Positions 17,037 to 25,480 of a stretch of DNA of 64,000 nt are shown here, in pieces (position 1 is the stretch's first letter; each line of letters starts with the position of its first letter). The stretch spans positions 34,248 to 98,247 of the forward strand of contig JAYFPO010000004.1 in assembly GCA_034927685.1 (NCBI GenBank), written 5' to 3'. The DNA is from RGIG3159 sp034927685 (lineage in GTDB: Bacteria > Bacillota > Clostridia > Oscillospirales > Oscillospiraceae). The notes beneath the pieces are model-generated. The model did no database searches. It was not told the origin of the DNA and was given only the letters and a program-made list of their open reading frames with translations. A program made the position numbers and the translations under genes.

Positions 17037-17924
17037 TTACAGTTTTTTCAGATAGTTGCCGTAGACCTCTGTGTGCTCCTTGACGGTCACGAAGGCGTTG
17101 GGGTCGTGCTCCCGGACGAGATTCCGCAGGCGGTGTATCTCATACTTGGAGGCCACGATATAGAGGACCGTGCAGGGCATGCCGGTATAGCCGCCGTTCG
17201 CCGCGATCTGCGTCACGCCGCGGGACAGTTTGTCCATAATATCATGCACCATCTCATCCGGGTTTTCCTTGGTGATTACGAGGACCTCCATATTGATGTT
17301 CTGGATGTGCACCTTGTCCACGGCGAAGGACGCCACCGCGGAGTTGACCAGAGAGTAAATCGCCGTCTGCACGTTGAAAAGAATCAGGCACAGGCTGTAG
17401 AGCAGCAGATTCACCGTAAGCCCCACCCGGCCCACGCCCAGATTCCGCCGCTTCTTCGAGATCATCAGGGCCACCAGATCCATGCCGCCGGCGGTATAGC
17501 CGGAGCGCAGCATCAGGCCGCCCCCGACGCCTGAAGCAACGCCGCCCACCAGACAGGCCGTCAGGGTATCGTCACCGAGCAGGCCGCGCGTGGGAAGGAT
17601 GGAAAAGAACAGCGTCAGCGCCGTAACGCCGACCAATGTCCGCAGCACGAATCGCCGGTCAAGCACCCGCCATGAGATCAACATGATCGGAATGTTCATC
17701 AGATAATAGAGAATCCCGGCGAAGTCGAAATCGCCGGACAGCAGATGGGCGTAATCCGTCAGCAGCGTCCGCACCACCTGGCACAGGCCCAGGAGACCGC
17801 CGGTGTACAGTCCGGCAGGAACCACAAACATATTAACGCCCACGCCCACCAGAAACGCACCGAGAAGCGAAATGCAAAACCGCTTCCCCTCGTCCAGCAG
17901 CACGCCGGAGGTTATTTTCTTCAT
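17037..17924 (-). CDS. YitT-family membrane protein
   Basis: This 295-residue integral membrane protein has about five N-terminal hydrophobic segments, for example SLLGAFLVGVGVN and VGVTALTLFFSIL. A soluble C-terminal domain of the DUF2179 type follows, with GVTQIAANGGYTG and VLYIVASKYEI. Such proteins are widespread in Firmicutes, but their transport substrate is unknown. The chosen ATG follows GGGGAG at good spacing; an ATG six codons earlier has none. It follows the metallo-hydrolase gene by 33 bases and should share its promoter. Confidence 0.82.
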   Translation of the reverse strand: MKKITSGVLLDEGKRFCISLLGAFLVGVGVNMFVVPAGLYTGGLLGLCQVVRTLLTDYAHLLSGDFDFAGILYYLMNIPIMLISWRVLDRRFVLRTLVGVTALTLFFSILPTRGLLGDDTLTACLVGGVASGVGGGLMLRSGYTAGGMDLVALMISKKRRNLGVGRVGLTVNLLLYSLCLILFNVQTAIYSLVNSAVASFAVDKVHIQNINMEVLVITKENPDEMVHDIMDKLSRGVTQIAANGGYTGMPCTVLYIVASKYEIHRLRNLVREHDPNAFVTVKEHTEVYGNYLKKL

Positions 17925-17957
17925 GATACTCCCCTTTTCCATGTTTCAAGCGCAGAA

Positions 17958-18680
17958 TCAATCGGGATTTCCCGCGTCAGAACGCGGCCCGGCCGGGACT
18001 GTGACCCGGTCGCCCAGCGCCGAAAGAGACAAAATCCGGTCGCGGTAGGGCGCGGACGTGGGCGCGTTCCGCACCCGCGCCGGGATTGATTTTCGGTTCC
18101 AGAAGTGCATGGGGATCGCGTAGCGCATCTTTCCTCCCCGCATCTGGTAATCAAACCCCCAGAGCCACGCAGCTTCCTGCCGCGGATCCGCCGTCAGAAA
18201 CGCCAGATCAATCGGTTCCTCCAGCACCGGCGCGACCTCCCGGCGGAAGGCCGCCTCCATGTCGGGGTTCCAGGGGTCCGGCTCGCTCTCCCAATGCCAC
18301 CAGTTCAGGTCTCCGGCGTGGTACACGACAACCCCTTCCGCACGTACGAGAAAGGCGGCGCCCTCGTCGGTGGAGCGGTAAGCAGTCACCTCAAGTTCCC
18401 CAAAATTTCGGGTCTCGCCGCAAGGCATCGTGACGGCGCCGTTTCGAGCCGGGACACCCTCGCCCAGCACATAGAGACGCGCGGGCAAATCGTAGATCTC
18501 CTCCGCAAAGTGGTCGCCGTGCCGGTGGGAAACAAAAATGACCGGCGCGCGGCCATGCAGCAGCCCGAGCAGCAGCTCGCGCGCCTCCTCTTTGAAAAAG
18601 CGCGGGCAATAGTCAAAGACCAGCACCTGCGCCCCAAGATCCACCGCAAAGCCGCAATGCCCCAAAAATGTGACCTCCAC
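17958..18680 (-). CDS. Metallo-beta-lactamase-fold hydrolase (UlaG-like)
   Basis: This soluble protein of about 240 residues has the MBL metal motif SHRHGDHF near residue 70 and later ligands in YHAGDLNWWHW and PMHFWN. A GTG start is chosen because an AGGGGGGG site lies just before it. The ATG 51 bases upstream is part of the promoter -35 box and cannot be translated from that transcript. The substrate is unknown; relatives include lactonases, nucleases and phosphodiesterases. Confidence 0.8.
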   Translation of the reverse strand: MEVTFLGHCGFAVDLGAQVLVFDYCPRFFKEEARELLLGLLHGRAPVIFVSHRHGDHFAEEIYDLPARLYVLGEGVPARNGAVTMPCGETRNFGELEVTAYRSTDEGAAFLVRAEGVVVYHAGDLNWWHWESEPDPWNPDMEAAFRREVAPVLEEPIDLAFLTADPRQEAAWLWGFDYQMRGGKMRYAIPMHFWNRKSIPARVRNAPTSAPYRDRILSLSALGDRVTVPAGPRSDAGNPD

Positions 18681-18702
18681 GGGCGTCCCCCCCTTTTCTC
18701 GT

Positions 18703-18731
18703 ATTGTCCCAGATTTGCCGAAGCTTGTCAA
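18703..18731 (-). promoter_or_regulatory. Promoter of the MBL hydrolase and YitT genes
   Basis: TTGACA, 17 bases, GACAAT on the minus strand. The short leader supports the GTG start of the hydrolase. Confidence 0.75.
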
Positions 18732-18737
18732 TGGGAG

Positions 18738-18766
18738 TTTACGTTTGCGGTTTTATTTGTTATAAT
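18738..18766 (+). promoter_or_regulatory. Promoter of the trmB operon
   Basis: TTTACG, 17 bases, TATAAT, 63 bases before trmB and back to back with the leftward promoter. Confidence 0.6.
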
Positions 18767-18829
18767 GATTAATAAACCGCGCCAACTTCGGAACCGTGTC
18801 AAAATGTGAAATGAAGAGGAACTCACACC

Positions 18830-19489
18830 ATGAGAATGAGAAAAAAGCCAAACTTACTGCCGCGGATGGAGCGGTGCGCGTCTGTGCTGATCCGGGAGCC
18901 GGAAGCGCTGCGCGGCAACTGGCGCAGCCTCCTGCCCGATGCGGAGACGCTCCATGTGGAGATCGGCTGCGGGAAAGGAAAATTCACCGTGGAGACCGCG
19001 AAGGCCAACCCGGCACTGCTGCTGATCGCCGTGGAGAAGGTGCCGGATGCCATGGTGGTGGCCACGGAACTGGCCGTCCGCGAGAACGTCAAGAACGTCT
19101 TTTTCGTCGACGGCGACGCAGCCAACCTGGAGGACTTTTTTTCGCCCGGGGAGATCGACCGCATCTATCTCAACTTCAGCGACCCGTGGCCCCGCAAAAA
19201 GAACGCCAAGCGCCGTCTGACTTATCATGCTTTTCTGCAGCGCTACGCCCGTGTTCTCTGTCCCGGCGGTCGCCTGGACATCAAAACCGACAATCAGAAC
19301 CTCTTCACCTTCACGCTGGAGGAATTGGAGACAAGCGGTCTCTTCACCGTACAAAATATCACGCGAAACCTCCACGAGCACGGCCCTATGGGTATTATGA
19401 CCGGATACGAGGAAAAATTCTACGAGTTGGGTACGCCGATTTGCCGCTGCGAGGCCGTTAAGAGGCCCATCGAAGGAGGAAGCGTATGA
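18830..19489 (+). CDS. trmB: tRNA (guanine-N7)-methyltransferase
   Basis: This 219-residue SAM enzyme makes m7G46 in tRNA. The SAM motif VEIGCGKGKF and the catalytic region NFSDPWPRKKNAKRR are fully conserved. AGAGGA precedes the ATG. The stop overlaps the next gene by four bases, so trmB is the first gene of an operon with a two-component system. That is probably a shared promoter rather than a shared function. Confidence 0.95.
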   Translation: MRMRKKPNLLPRMERCASVLIREPEALRGNWRSLLPDAETLHVEIGCGKGKFTVETAKANPALLLIAVEKVPDAMVVATELAVRENVKNVFFVDGDAANLEDFFSPGEIDRIYLNFSDPWPRKKNAKRRLTYHAFLQRYARVLCPGGRLDIKTDNQNLFTFTLEELETSGLFTVQNITRNLHEHGPMGIMTGYEEKFYELGTPICRCEAVKRPIEGGSV

Positions 19490-20151
19490 AAATTCTGATT
19501 GCCGACGATGAAGCTCGCTGGCGGCGGCTGGTGGGCGACTTTCTGCGGGGCGAGGGCTACGAGGTATGCGAAGCGGAAAACGGCCGCGAAGCTGTGGCCG
19601 CCCTGCGCCGGGAACCCGACCTGGAGCTTTGCATTCTGGACGTCATGATGCCAGAAATGGACGGCATTGCCGCCTGCCGGAAAATTCGGGAGTTCTCCGC
19701 CGTGCCGGTGATGATTCTCACTGCCCGCGACGACGATGAGACCGAGCTCTTCGGCTTCGACTGCGGCGCGGATGAGTTCATCTCCAAGCCGCTGAAGTTC
19801 GCTGTCTTTCTGGCGCGGGTCCGGGCGCTGCTAAAGCGCACCGCCGGTCCCGGCGAAGAGGGCTTTACCGTGGCGGACATCCACATCGACACCCTTGGCC
19901 GGACCGTTGCCGCAAACGGCGATCCCGTCGCGCTGACGCCGCGGGAATACGAACTGCTGCTCTACTTCGTACAGCACCGAAACATTGCCCTCTCGCGGGA
20001 ACAGATTCTCTCAGCGGTCTGGAACATCGACTACTTCGGCGACGCCCGCACCGTGGATACCCATGTGAAAAACCTGCGCATGAAGCTGGGGAATGCGGGC
20101 GACGCACTCAAAACTGTGCGCGGACGCGGCTATAAGCTGGAGGACCGGTGA
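19486..20151 (+). CDS. Response regulator, OmpR/PhoB type
   Basis: This 221-residue cytoplasmic regulator has a receiver domain (1-120) followed by a winged-helix DNA-binding domain (about 125-221). The acidic pocket (ADDEA), the phosphorylated Asp in LDVMMPEMDG and the lysine in FISKPLK are intact. The DNA-binding part carries LTPREYELL and TVDTHVKNLRMKLG. It overlaps the sensor kinase gene by four bases. No target is evident nearby. Confidence 0.93.
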   Translation: MKILIADDEARWRRLVGDFLRGEGYEVCEAENGREAVAALRREPDLELCILDVMMPEMDGIAACRKIREFSAVPVMILTARDDDETELFGFDCGADEFISKPLKFAVFLARVRALLKRTAGPGEEGFTVADIHIDTLGRTVAANGDPVALTPREYELLLYFVQHRNIALSREQILSAVWNIDYFGDARTVDTHVKNLRMKLGNAGDALKTVRGRGYKLEDR

Positions 20152-21617
20152 AAGGGCCGCGCTACGGGATCCGCACCGGCATCATCCTGCTGGTAGCGGG
20201 CGCGCTGCTGCTCAATGTGCTGCTGATTGTGCTCTTCGGCAGTGCGCTGATGGAGCGCTATTATACCGCGCGGGTTGAGCGGCAGATGAAGTCCGCCTAC
20301 GCCCTGCTGGAGAAAAACGGCTCCCTCACCATGGCGCTGGCAGCCGAGATTGAAAACAAGGGCATGGACCTGACGCTGGTCAACCGCGAGACCGGCGCAC
20401 TCTACTATGCCAGCCGGCCCCGGAACCAGGAACAAACCTTTCTGGCCGTGCAGACCGTCGAACGATGCCGCCGGATGCTCCAGGATGGGCAGAACCTGGC
20501 CATTGCGTACGAGGACAGCGATTTCGGCGTACCGCAGGGCGGCAAGCTGAAGTCCGGCAGCACCTGCTATCTCGCCGGTATTGTGGGCAACTGTTACGTC
20601 GAACTCAGCCTGCCCATGGAGTCCGTCTCCACGATGGCGGATCTCTCTCAGGAGTTTCAGATTATCGTCTGTCTCGTGGTGCTCGCGGTCATGGTGCTGC
20701 TGATTCTGGCGCTGTCGCCCCGGATCGTCCGGTCGCTGCGCCAGATGGCTGCCGCCGCCGACCGCATTGCCGGGCTGGATTTCTCCGGGCGGTGCCAGAA
20801 TAGCCGTTGCCGGGAGCTCAACGAGTTGGGCGGCGGCCTCAACGCCATGTCCGATAAGCTCCAGGACTATACCGGCCAGCTTGTGTCGGCCAATGAGCGG
20901 CTGAAAGCCGATATCGCCGAACGGGAACGGGCAGAGGCCGCGCGGAAGCGGCTGATTGCCGGGCTGTCACATGACCTCAAAACGCCGATCGCCCTGATTT
21001 CCGGCTACGCCGACGGCTTGCAGGCCGGTATGGCAAAGACCGAAGCGCAGCGGAAAGAATATTGCGCCGTCATTGGGGAGGAGTCTGACCGGATGGCGGA
21101 GATCCTCGGAAAAATGCTGGCGCTCAGCCGCCTGGAATGCGGCGCGATCCGCCCCGAGCCGGAGGTTTTCGACCTGTCCGAACTGCTGCGGGGCCTCTGC
21201 GGACTGTTCCGGGTGGAGATGGGGAAGGCCGGCATCATGCTGGAAACCGACATCCCGGACAGCACCCCTGTGGAAACGGATTACACAGCCGCGGAACAGG
21301 TACTGACAAATTATCTGCAGAACGCCGTCTACCACATGGGCGAGGGCAAGCGCCTGCGCGTGTCCGTCCGGGAGACGGAGACGGGCGCCGAGGCCGCTGT
21401 CTATAACAGTGCGCCACCCATAGCAGACACGGAAGCCCTCTGGGAACCGTTTTACCGGGGTGAAAGCTCCCGGCAGCGCAAGCACGGCGAGACCGGGCTT
21501 GGGCTCTCCATCGTCCGGGGCAACATGGATCTTCTTTCCCTGCCCTACGGCGTGCGGAACCTGGAAGGCGGCGTGGAATTCTACGCCGTGTTCCCTGCGG
21601 CTCCACCGGAGGAGTGA
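20148..21617 (+). CDS. Sensor histidine kinase
   Basis: This 489-residue inner-membrane sensor starts at a GTG coupled to the regulator's stop codon. The first membrane helix is at about 10-31, then an extracytoplasmic domain of about 135 residues, a second helix at about 168-188, and a HAMP linker. The phosphorylated histidine is in LSHDLKTPIALIS. The ATP domain shows an N-box (TNYLQNAVYH) and a G-box ending in GETGLGLSIVRG. The external domain contains a few cysteines, but its signal is unknown. Confidence 0.92.
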   Translation: MKGPRYGIRTGIILLVAGALLLNVLLIVLFGSALMERYYTARVERQMKSAYALLEKNGSLTMALAAEIENKGMDLTLVNRETGALYYASRPRNQEQTFLAVQTVERCRRMLQDGQNLAIAYEDSDFGVPQGGKLKSGSTCYLAGIVGNCYVELSLPMESVSTMADLSQEFQIIVCLVVLAVMVLLILALSPRIVRSLRQMAAAADRIAGLDFSGRCQNSRCRELNELGGGLNAMSDKLQDYTGQLVSANERLKADIAERERAEAARKRLIAGLSHDLKTPIALISGYADGLQAGMAKTEAQRKEYCAVIGEESDRMAEILGKMLALSRLECGAIRPEPEVFDLSELLRGLCGLFRVEMGKAGIMLETDIPDSTPVETDYTAAEQVLTNYLQNAVYHMGEGKRLRVSVRETETGAEAAVYNSAPPIADTEALWEPFYRGESSRQRKHGETGLGLSIVRGNMDLLSLPYGVRNLEGGVEFYAVFPAAPPEE

Positions 21618-21694
21618 CCACGCTCCTCCGGCTTGTCTCGGCCCTCCGGAATGAATCAAACGCAAATTATTTTCTGAATCCCTGAAAATTGTTG

Positions 21695-21723
21695 TTGCAT
21701 AGGATGGAAAAGCCTCCTATAAT
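21695..21723 (+). promoter_or_regulatory. Promoter of the molybdenum operon
   Basis: TTGCAT, 17 bases, TATAAT, 87 bases before modA. Confidence 0.75.
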
Positions 21724-21734
21724 ACAGGGTGTGA

Positions 21735-21757
21735 GCTCCCATACGGGGGCATTTTTT
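21735..21757 (+). terminator. Hairpin with T-run in the modA leader
   Basis: GCTCCC-ATAC-GGGGGC followed by A and six T lies directly after the transcription start. It resembles a small intrinsic terminator, but being so close to the start it may instead cap the mRNA 5' end or overlap a regulator site. Confidence 0.4.
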
Positions 21758-21809
21758 ACAGTATCCGTGATTTTAGAAAAAGAATAGCGAACATAAGGGA
21801 GGAAACAAC

Positions 21810-22712
21810 ATGAAAAAACGGATTGCGCTGGCTCTGGCGCTCTGCATGATCGTCTCCGTGTGTGCCGCCTGCGGCAGCAGCACCGCGCAGCAGACCACCA
21901 CGGCTGCGGAGACCACAGCGGCCGAAACCACCAAGGCCGAAACCGCGGCCGAGGCCACCACAGCAGCCGCGCCGCAGGTAGAGGTTGTCGTCTTTGCGGC
22001 GGCCTCCATGACGGAGACCCTGCAGGCGCTGGCGGAACAGTATCAGAAAGTCGCGCCCAACGTAACGCTGACCTTCACCTTTGACTCTTCCGGTACGCTG
22101 AAAACCCAAATTGAAGAGGGAGCGGACTGTGATCTTTTTATTTCTGCCGGACAGAAACAGATGAACCAGCTCGACATCGAGGCGGACGCCTCGGTCAATA
22201 CCGACGGATTGGACTTTGTGGACACCGCGACCCGCGTCAACCTGCTGGAAAACAAGATTGCTCTTTGTGTCCCGGAAGGCAACCCCAAGAACATCAACTC
22301 CTATGACGATCTGGTGAAGGCGCTGGAGAGCGGCGACGTTCTGATGGCCATGGGCAACAGCGATGTGCCGGTCGGTCAGTATACGCAGAAGGTCCTCACC
22401 TACTTTAAGCTGGATGAAACGGCGCTTGCGACCGCCGGCTGCATCACCTACGGATCCAATGTCAAGGAAGTTACCACACAGATCTCCGAGGGCACCGTGG
22501 ACTGCGGCGTCATCTATCAGACCGACGCCTATTCCGCCGGGCTGAAAATCGTCGACACAGCCACGAAGGACATGTGCGGCCAGGTCATCTACCCGGCGGC
22601 GGTTCTGAAAAACGCGGCCCAGCCGGAGGCGGCGCAGGCATTCCTGGACTACCTGCAGACCGAGGAGGCCTCCGCGGTCTTTGAATCGGTCGGTTTCACG
22701 GCAATCAAATAA
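21810..22712 (+). CDS. modA: Molybdate-binding lipoprotein
   Basis: This 300-residue binding protein of the molybdate/tungstate ABC importer has a lipoprotein signal whose lipobox ends in VCAAC. A low-complexity Thr/Ala/Glu linker follows (about 25-55). The mature part starts VVVFAAASMTETL and has the SSGTLKTQI oxyanion loop of ModA proteins. GGAGG precedes the ATG. It heads a nine-gene run of molybdate uptake and molybdopterin genes. Tungstate cannot be excluded as the true ligand. Confidence 0.92.
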   Translation: MKKRIALALALCMIVSVCAACGSSTAQQTTTAAETTAAETTKAETAAEATTAAAPQVEVVVFAAASMTETLQALAEQYQKVAPNVTLTFTFDSSGTLKTQIEEGADCDLFISAGQKQMNQLDIEADASVNTDGLDFVDTATRVNLLENKIALCVPEGNPKNINSYDDLVKALESGDVLMAMGNSDVPVGQYTQKVLTYFKLDETALATAGCITYGSNVKEVTTQISEGTVDCGVIYQTDAYSAGLKIVDTATKDMCGQVIYPAAVLKNAAQPEAAQAFLDYLQTEEASAVFESVGFTAIK

Positions 22713-22781
22713 AGCATTTCCTGTGACGGGCAGGGCGGCACAGTCGCTCTGCCCGTATTCCATTCGTAAGGGAGAACGCCC

Positions 22782-23456
22782 ATGGACTGGTACCCACTGC
22801 TCAATTCCCTGCGCATCGCGGCAATTTCCGCCGTGATTGTCTTTTTCGCCGGCATTTTCACCGCTTACTACATCGCCAAAGCGCCTCGGCTGCTCAAGGG
22901 CGTTCTGGACGTGTTGCTGACGCTGCCGCTGGTGCTGCCGCCGACGGTAGTTGGCTTTTTGCTGCTCTGTATGCTCGGGCCGCGGCGGCCCTTCGGCGCG
23001 TGGTTCCAGTCGGTTTTCAACGTCCGGCTGACCATGCAATGGTGGTCGGCCATTTTCGCCACCACGGTCGTCATCTTCCCCTTAATGTACCGGACGACCC
23101 GGGGCGCGTTTGAGGCCTTCGATGAAACGCTCGCCGACGCGGGTCGGACGCTGGGCCTCTCAGGCTCGTATGTTTTTTGGCGCATTCGGATGCCCGGCTG
23201 CCGGCAGGGCATCCTGGCCGGCGTGGTGCTGGCCTTTGCCCGGGCGCTGGGCGAGTATGGCGCGACCTCCATGGTGGCGGGCTATACGCCCGGCAAGACT
23301 GCCACGGTCTCAACCACGGTCTATCAGCTCTGGCGCACCAACGAGGATGGGCTGGCCTACAAGTGGGTACTGGTCAACGTGGCCATCTCGGCGGCTGTGC
23401 TGCTGGCGGTCAACCTGCTGGAAAAGAAGAACGGGAGGTCGCGGGCATGGCGCTGA
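22782..23456 (+). CDS. modB: Molybdate ABC transporter permease
   Basis: This 224-residue membrane protein has about five helices and the permease EAA loop, which here reads EYGATSMVAG. PLVLPPTVVGF near the middle is typical of ModB. GGGAG precedes the ATG. The end overlaps modC by 10 bases, so permease and ATPase are translated together. Confidence 0.93.
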   Translation: MDWYPLLNSLRIAAISAVIVFFAGIFTAYYIAKAPRLLKGVLDVLLTLPLVLPPTVVGFLLLCMLGPRRPFGAWFQSVFNVRLTMQWWSAIFATTVVIFPLMYRTTRGAFEAFDETLADAGRTLGLSGSYVFWRIRMPGCRQGILAGVVLAFARALGEYGATSMVAGYTPGKTATVSTTVYQLWRTNEDGLAYKWVLVNVAISAAVLLAVNLLEKKNGRSRAWR

Positions 23457-24508
23457 CAGTGGACATTGAAAAGCAGCTGGGCAGCTTTCATCTGGACGTA
23501 AACTTTGAGACGGATGGGGAGCTGCTGGCGCTGCTGGGGGCCTCCGGCTGCGGCAAGAGCATGACGCTCAAGTGCATCGCGGGCATTGAGACCCCGGACC
23601 GGGGCCGGATCGTGCTGAATGGGCGGACGCTGTTTGACCGTGAGAAAAAGATCAATCTCTGCCCGCAAAAGCGGCACGTGGGGTATCTCTTCCAGCAGTA
23701 TGCCCTGTTTCCCAATATGACCGTGCTGGAGAACATCGAGGCCGGACTGCACCGCCTGCCGCGGGGAGCGCGCGCGGCGGCGGCACGGGAGAAGCTCCTG
23801 ACCTTCCGGCTGGAGGGGATGGAACAGCAGCGGCCCTGGCAGCTCTCCGGCGGACAGCAGCAGCGCGTGGCGCTCGCGCGGATTTTTGCCAGCGAGCCGG
23901 AGCTTCTGCTGCTGGACGAGCCGTTCGCGGCGCTGGATAGCTACCTGCGCTGGCAGCTCGAGCTGGAGCTGGCCGACACCCTCCGGCAGTTTGGGAAGGA
24001 TGCTGTCTTTGTCTCCCACAGCCGGGACGAGGTCTACCGCCTCTGCCAGTCCGTTTCGGTGCTGTCGGACGGCCGGTCGGAGCCGAAAAAGCCGGTCCGC
24101 ACCCTCTTCGAGACGCCGGACACGGTCAGCGCCGCCCTGCTCTCCGGCTGCAAGAACTACTCCGCCGCGTCGGACGCGGGAGATGGTCTTTTTTGCTGCG
24201 CAGACTGGGGCGTGACGCTCCGCGCCGCGGCCCCGCCGCCTGAGGGCGGCTGCTTCGTCGGCGTCCGCGCGCACTATTTGACGCGCGCGGAGGGCGGAGA
24301 GGAAAACCGCATTCCCTGCCGGATCAACCGGGTGGTGGAGGACGTATTTTCCACCATCCTCATGCTGGAAACCCCTGGCGGGAGCTCGGGCCGCAGTCTT
24401 TTGCGGATGGAGCTGCCAAAGGAGCGCTGGCGGGTTATGGGCGAACCGGATACGCTGACTGTCACGGTGCGGCCCGAGGACGTGATGATCTTGACGGGAG
24501 CGCTCTAA
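23447..24508 (+). CDS. modC: Molybdate ABC transporter ATP-binding protein
   Basis: This 353-residue ATPase energises molybdate uptake. Walker A is GASGCGKS, the signature is LSGGQQQRVAL, and Walker B is LLLLDEPFAALD followed by the switch histidine in VFVSHSR. The C-terminal ~110 residues form the accessory domain that in ModC proteins senses molybdate. The frame is open far upstream inside modB, but GGGAGG precedes this ATG. Confidence 0.93.
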   Translation: MALTVDIEKQLGSFHLDVNFETDGELLALLGASGCGKSMTLKCIAGIETPDRGRIVLNGRTLFDREKKINLCPQKRHVGYLFQQYALFPNMTVLENIEAGLHRLPRGARAAAAREKLLTFRLEGMEQQRPWQLSGGQQQRVALARIFASEPELLLLDEPFAALDSYLRWQLELELADTLRQFGKDAVFVSHSRDEVYRLCQSVSVLSDGRSEPKKPVRTLFETPDTVSAALLSGCKNYSAASDAGDGLFCCADWGVTLRAAAPPPEGGCFVGVRAHYLTRAEGGEENRIPCRINRVVEDVFSTILMLETPGGSSGRSLLRMELPKERWRVMGEPDTLTVTVRPEDVMILTGAL

Positions 24509-24540
24509 CGCGCTAGAATAACGAAAAGGGGGCGTGGCGC

Positions 24541-25479
24541 GTGAAGGACCAAATGGGCAGAACCATCGACTATCTGCGCCTCTCGGTGACGGACCTGTGC
24601 AACTACCGCTGCCGGTACTGCATGGAGGCATGCGGTGTTCCCAAGCTGCGGCACGAGGACATTCTCTCCATCGAAGAGCTGGCGGAGATCGGCCGGGCGG
24701 CGGTGCGCTGCGGGGTCACAAAAATCCGCCTCACCGGCGGCGAGCCGCTGGTAAGACGCGGACTGCCGGAGCTGTGTCGCCTGCTGCGGCCGCTTGACGG
24801 TCTGCGGGAACTGACCGTGACCACCAATGGCAGCCTGCTGCCCAAGCTGGCCGGACCGCTGCGGGATGCCGGGGTGGATCGGTTGAATATCAGCCTCGAC
24901 ACGCTGCGCGAGGACCGCTACGCGGCCATGACGCGCCTCGGCGGACTCGGCGACGTACTGCGCGGGTTGGAGGCGGCAAAGGCCGCCGGCTTCACCGGCA
25001 CCAAACTGAATACCGTCCTGATCGGCGGCTTCAATACCGATGAAATCCCCGATCTGGTCGCCCTGAGCCGGGACTTCGACGTGCGGTTCATCGAGCTGAT
25101 GCCCATGGGCGTCTGCGCGGACTGGCCGAAAGGGCGCTTTGTTCCGGCGGAGGCAGTTTTGGAAGCCGTGCCGTCGCTGCGGCCCGTGGGGCAGGACGGC
25201 GTGGCGGAGACGTACCGCCTGCCGGGAGCCGGAGGCACGGTGGGCCTGATCCGGCCCATGAGCCACAGCTTCTGCGCCGCCTGCCGCCGCATTCGGGTGA
25301 CGGCCGACGGAAAGCTGAAGCCCTGCCTCCACGCGCCGGAGGAAATTCCGCTGCGCGGCCTGTCCGGCGCGGCGCTGGAGGATGCCATTCGGGCGGCAAC
25401 GCTGCGCAAGCCGCTTCGCCACCACTTGGCGGAGGACGGCAGCGCGTCCGCGCGGGGCATGAATGAAATCGGAGGATAG
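24541..25479 (+). CDS. moaA: GTP 3',8-cyclase (molybdopterin synthesis)
   Basis: This 312-residue radical-SAM enzyme starts molybdopterin synthesis from GTP. The N-terminal cluster motif is CNYRCRYC and the second cluster is made by CAACRRI plus a later Cys in LKPCLHA. The C-terminus does end in two glycines, as in active MoaA proteins. The start codon is GTG behind GGGGG. It overlaps nothing but is followed at once by moaC, whose Shine-Dalgarno lies in its last codons. Confidence 0.94.
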   Translation: MKDQMGRTIDYLRLSVTDLCNYRCRYCMEACGVPKLRHEDILSIEELAEIGRAAVRCGVTKIRLTGGEPLVRRGLPELCRLLRPLDGLRELTVTTNGSLLPKLAGPLRDAGVDRLNISLDTLREDRYAAMTRLGGLGDVLRGLEAAKAAGFTGTKLNTVLIGGFNTDEIPDLVALSRDFDVRFIELMPMGVCADWPKGRFVPAEAVLEAVPSLRPVGQDGVAETYRLPGAGGTVGLIRPMSHSFCAACRRIRVTADGKLKPCLHAPEEIPLRGLSGAALEDAIRAATLRKPLRHHLAEDGSASARGMNEIGG

Positions 25480-25480
25480 T

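Noticed and set aside
18681..18731. ATG start of the metallo-hydrolase at 18731
   Set aside because: That ATG overlaps the -35 box of a good promoter, so the mRNA begins after it. The GTG behind a strong ribosome site is used instead.
21618..21809. Possible Moco riboswitch before modA
   Set aside because: The leader after the promoter is too short, and no Moco core is visible; only a small hairpin with a T-run is present.
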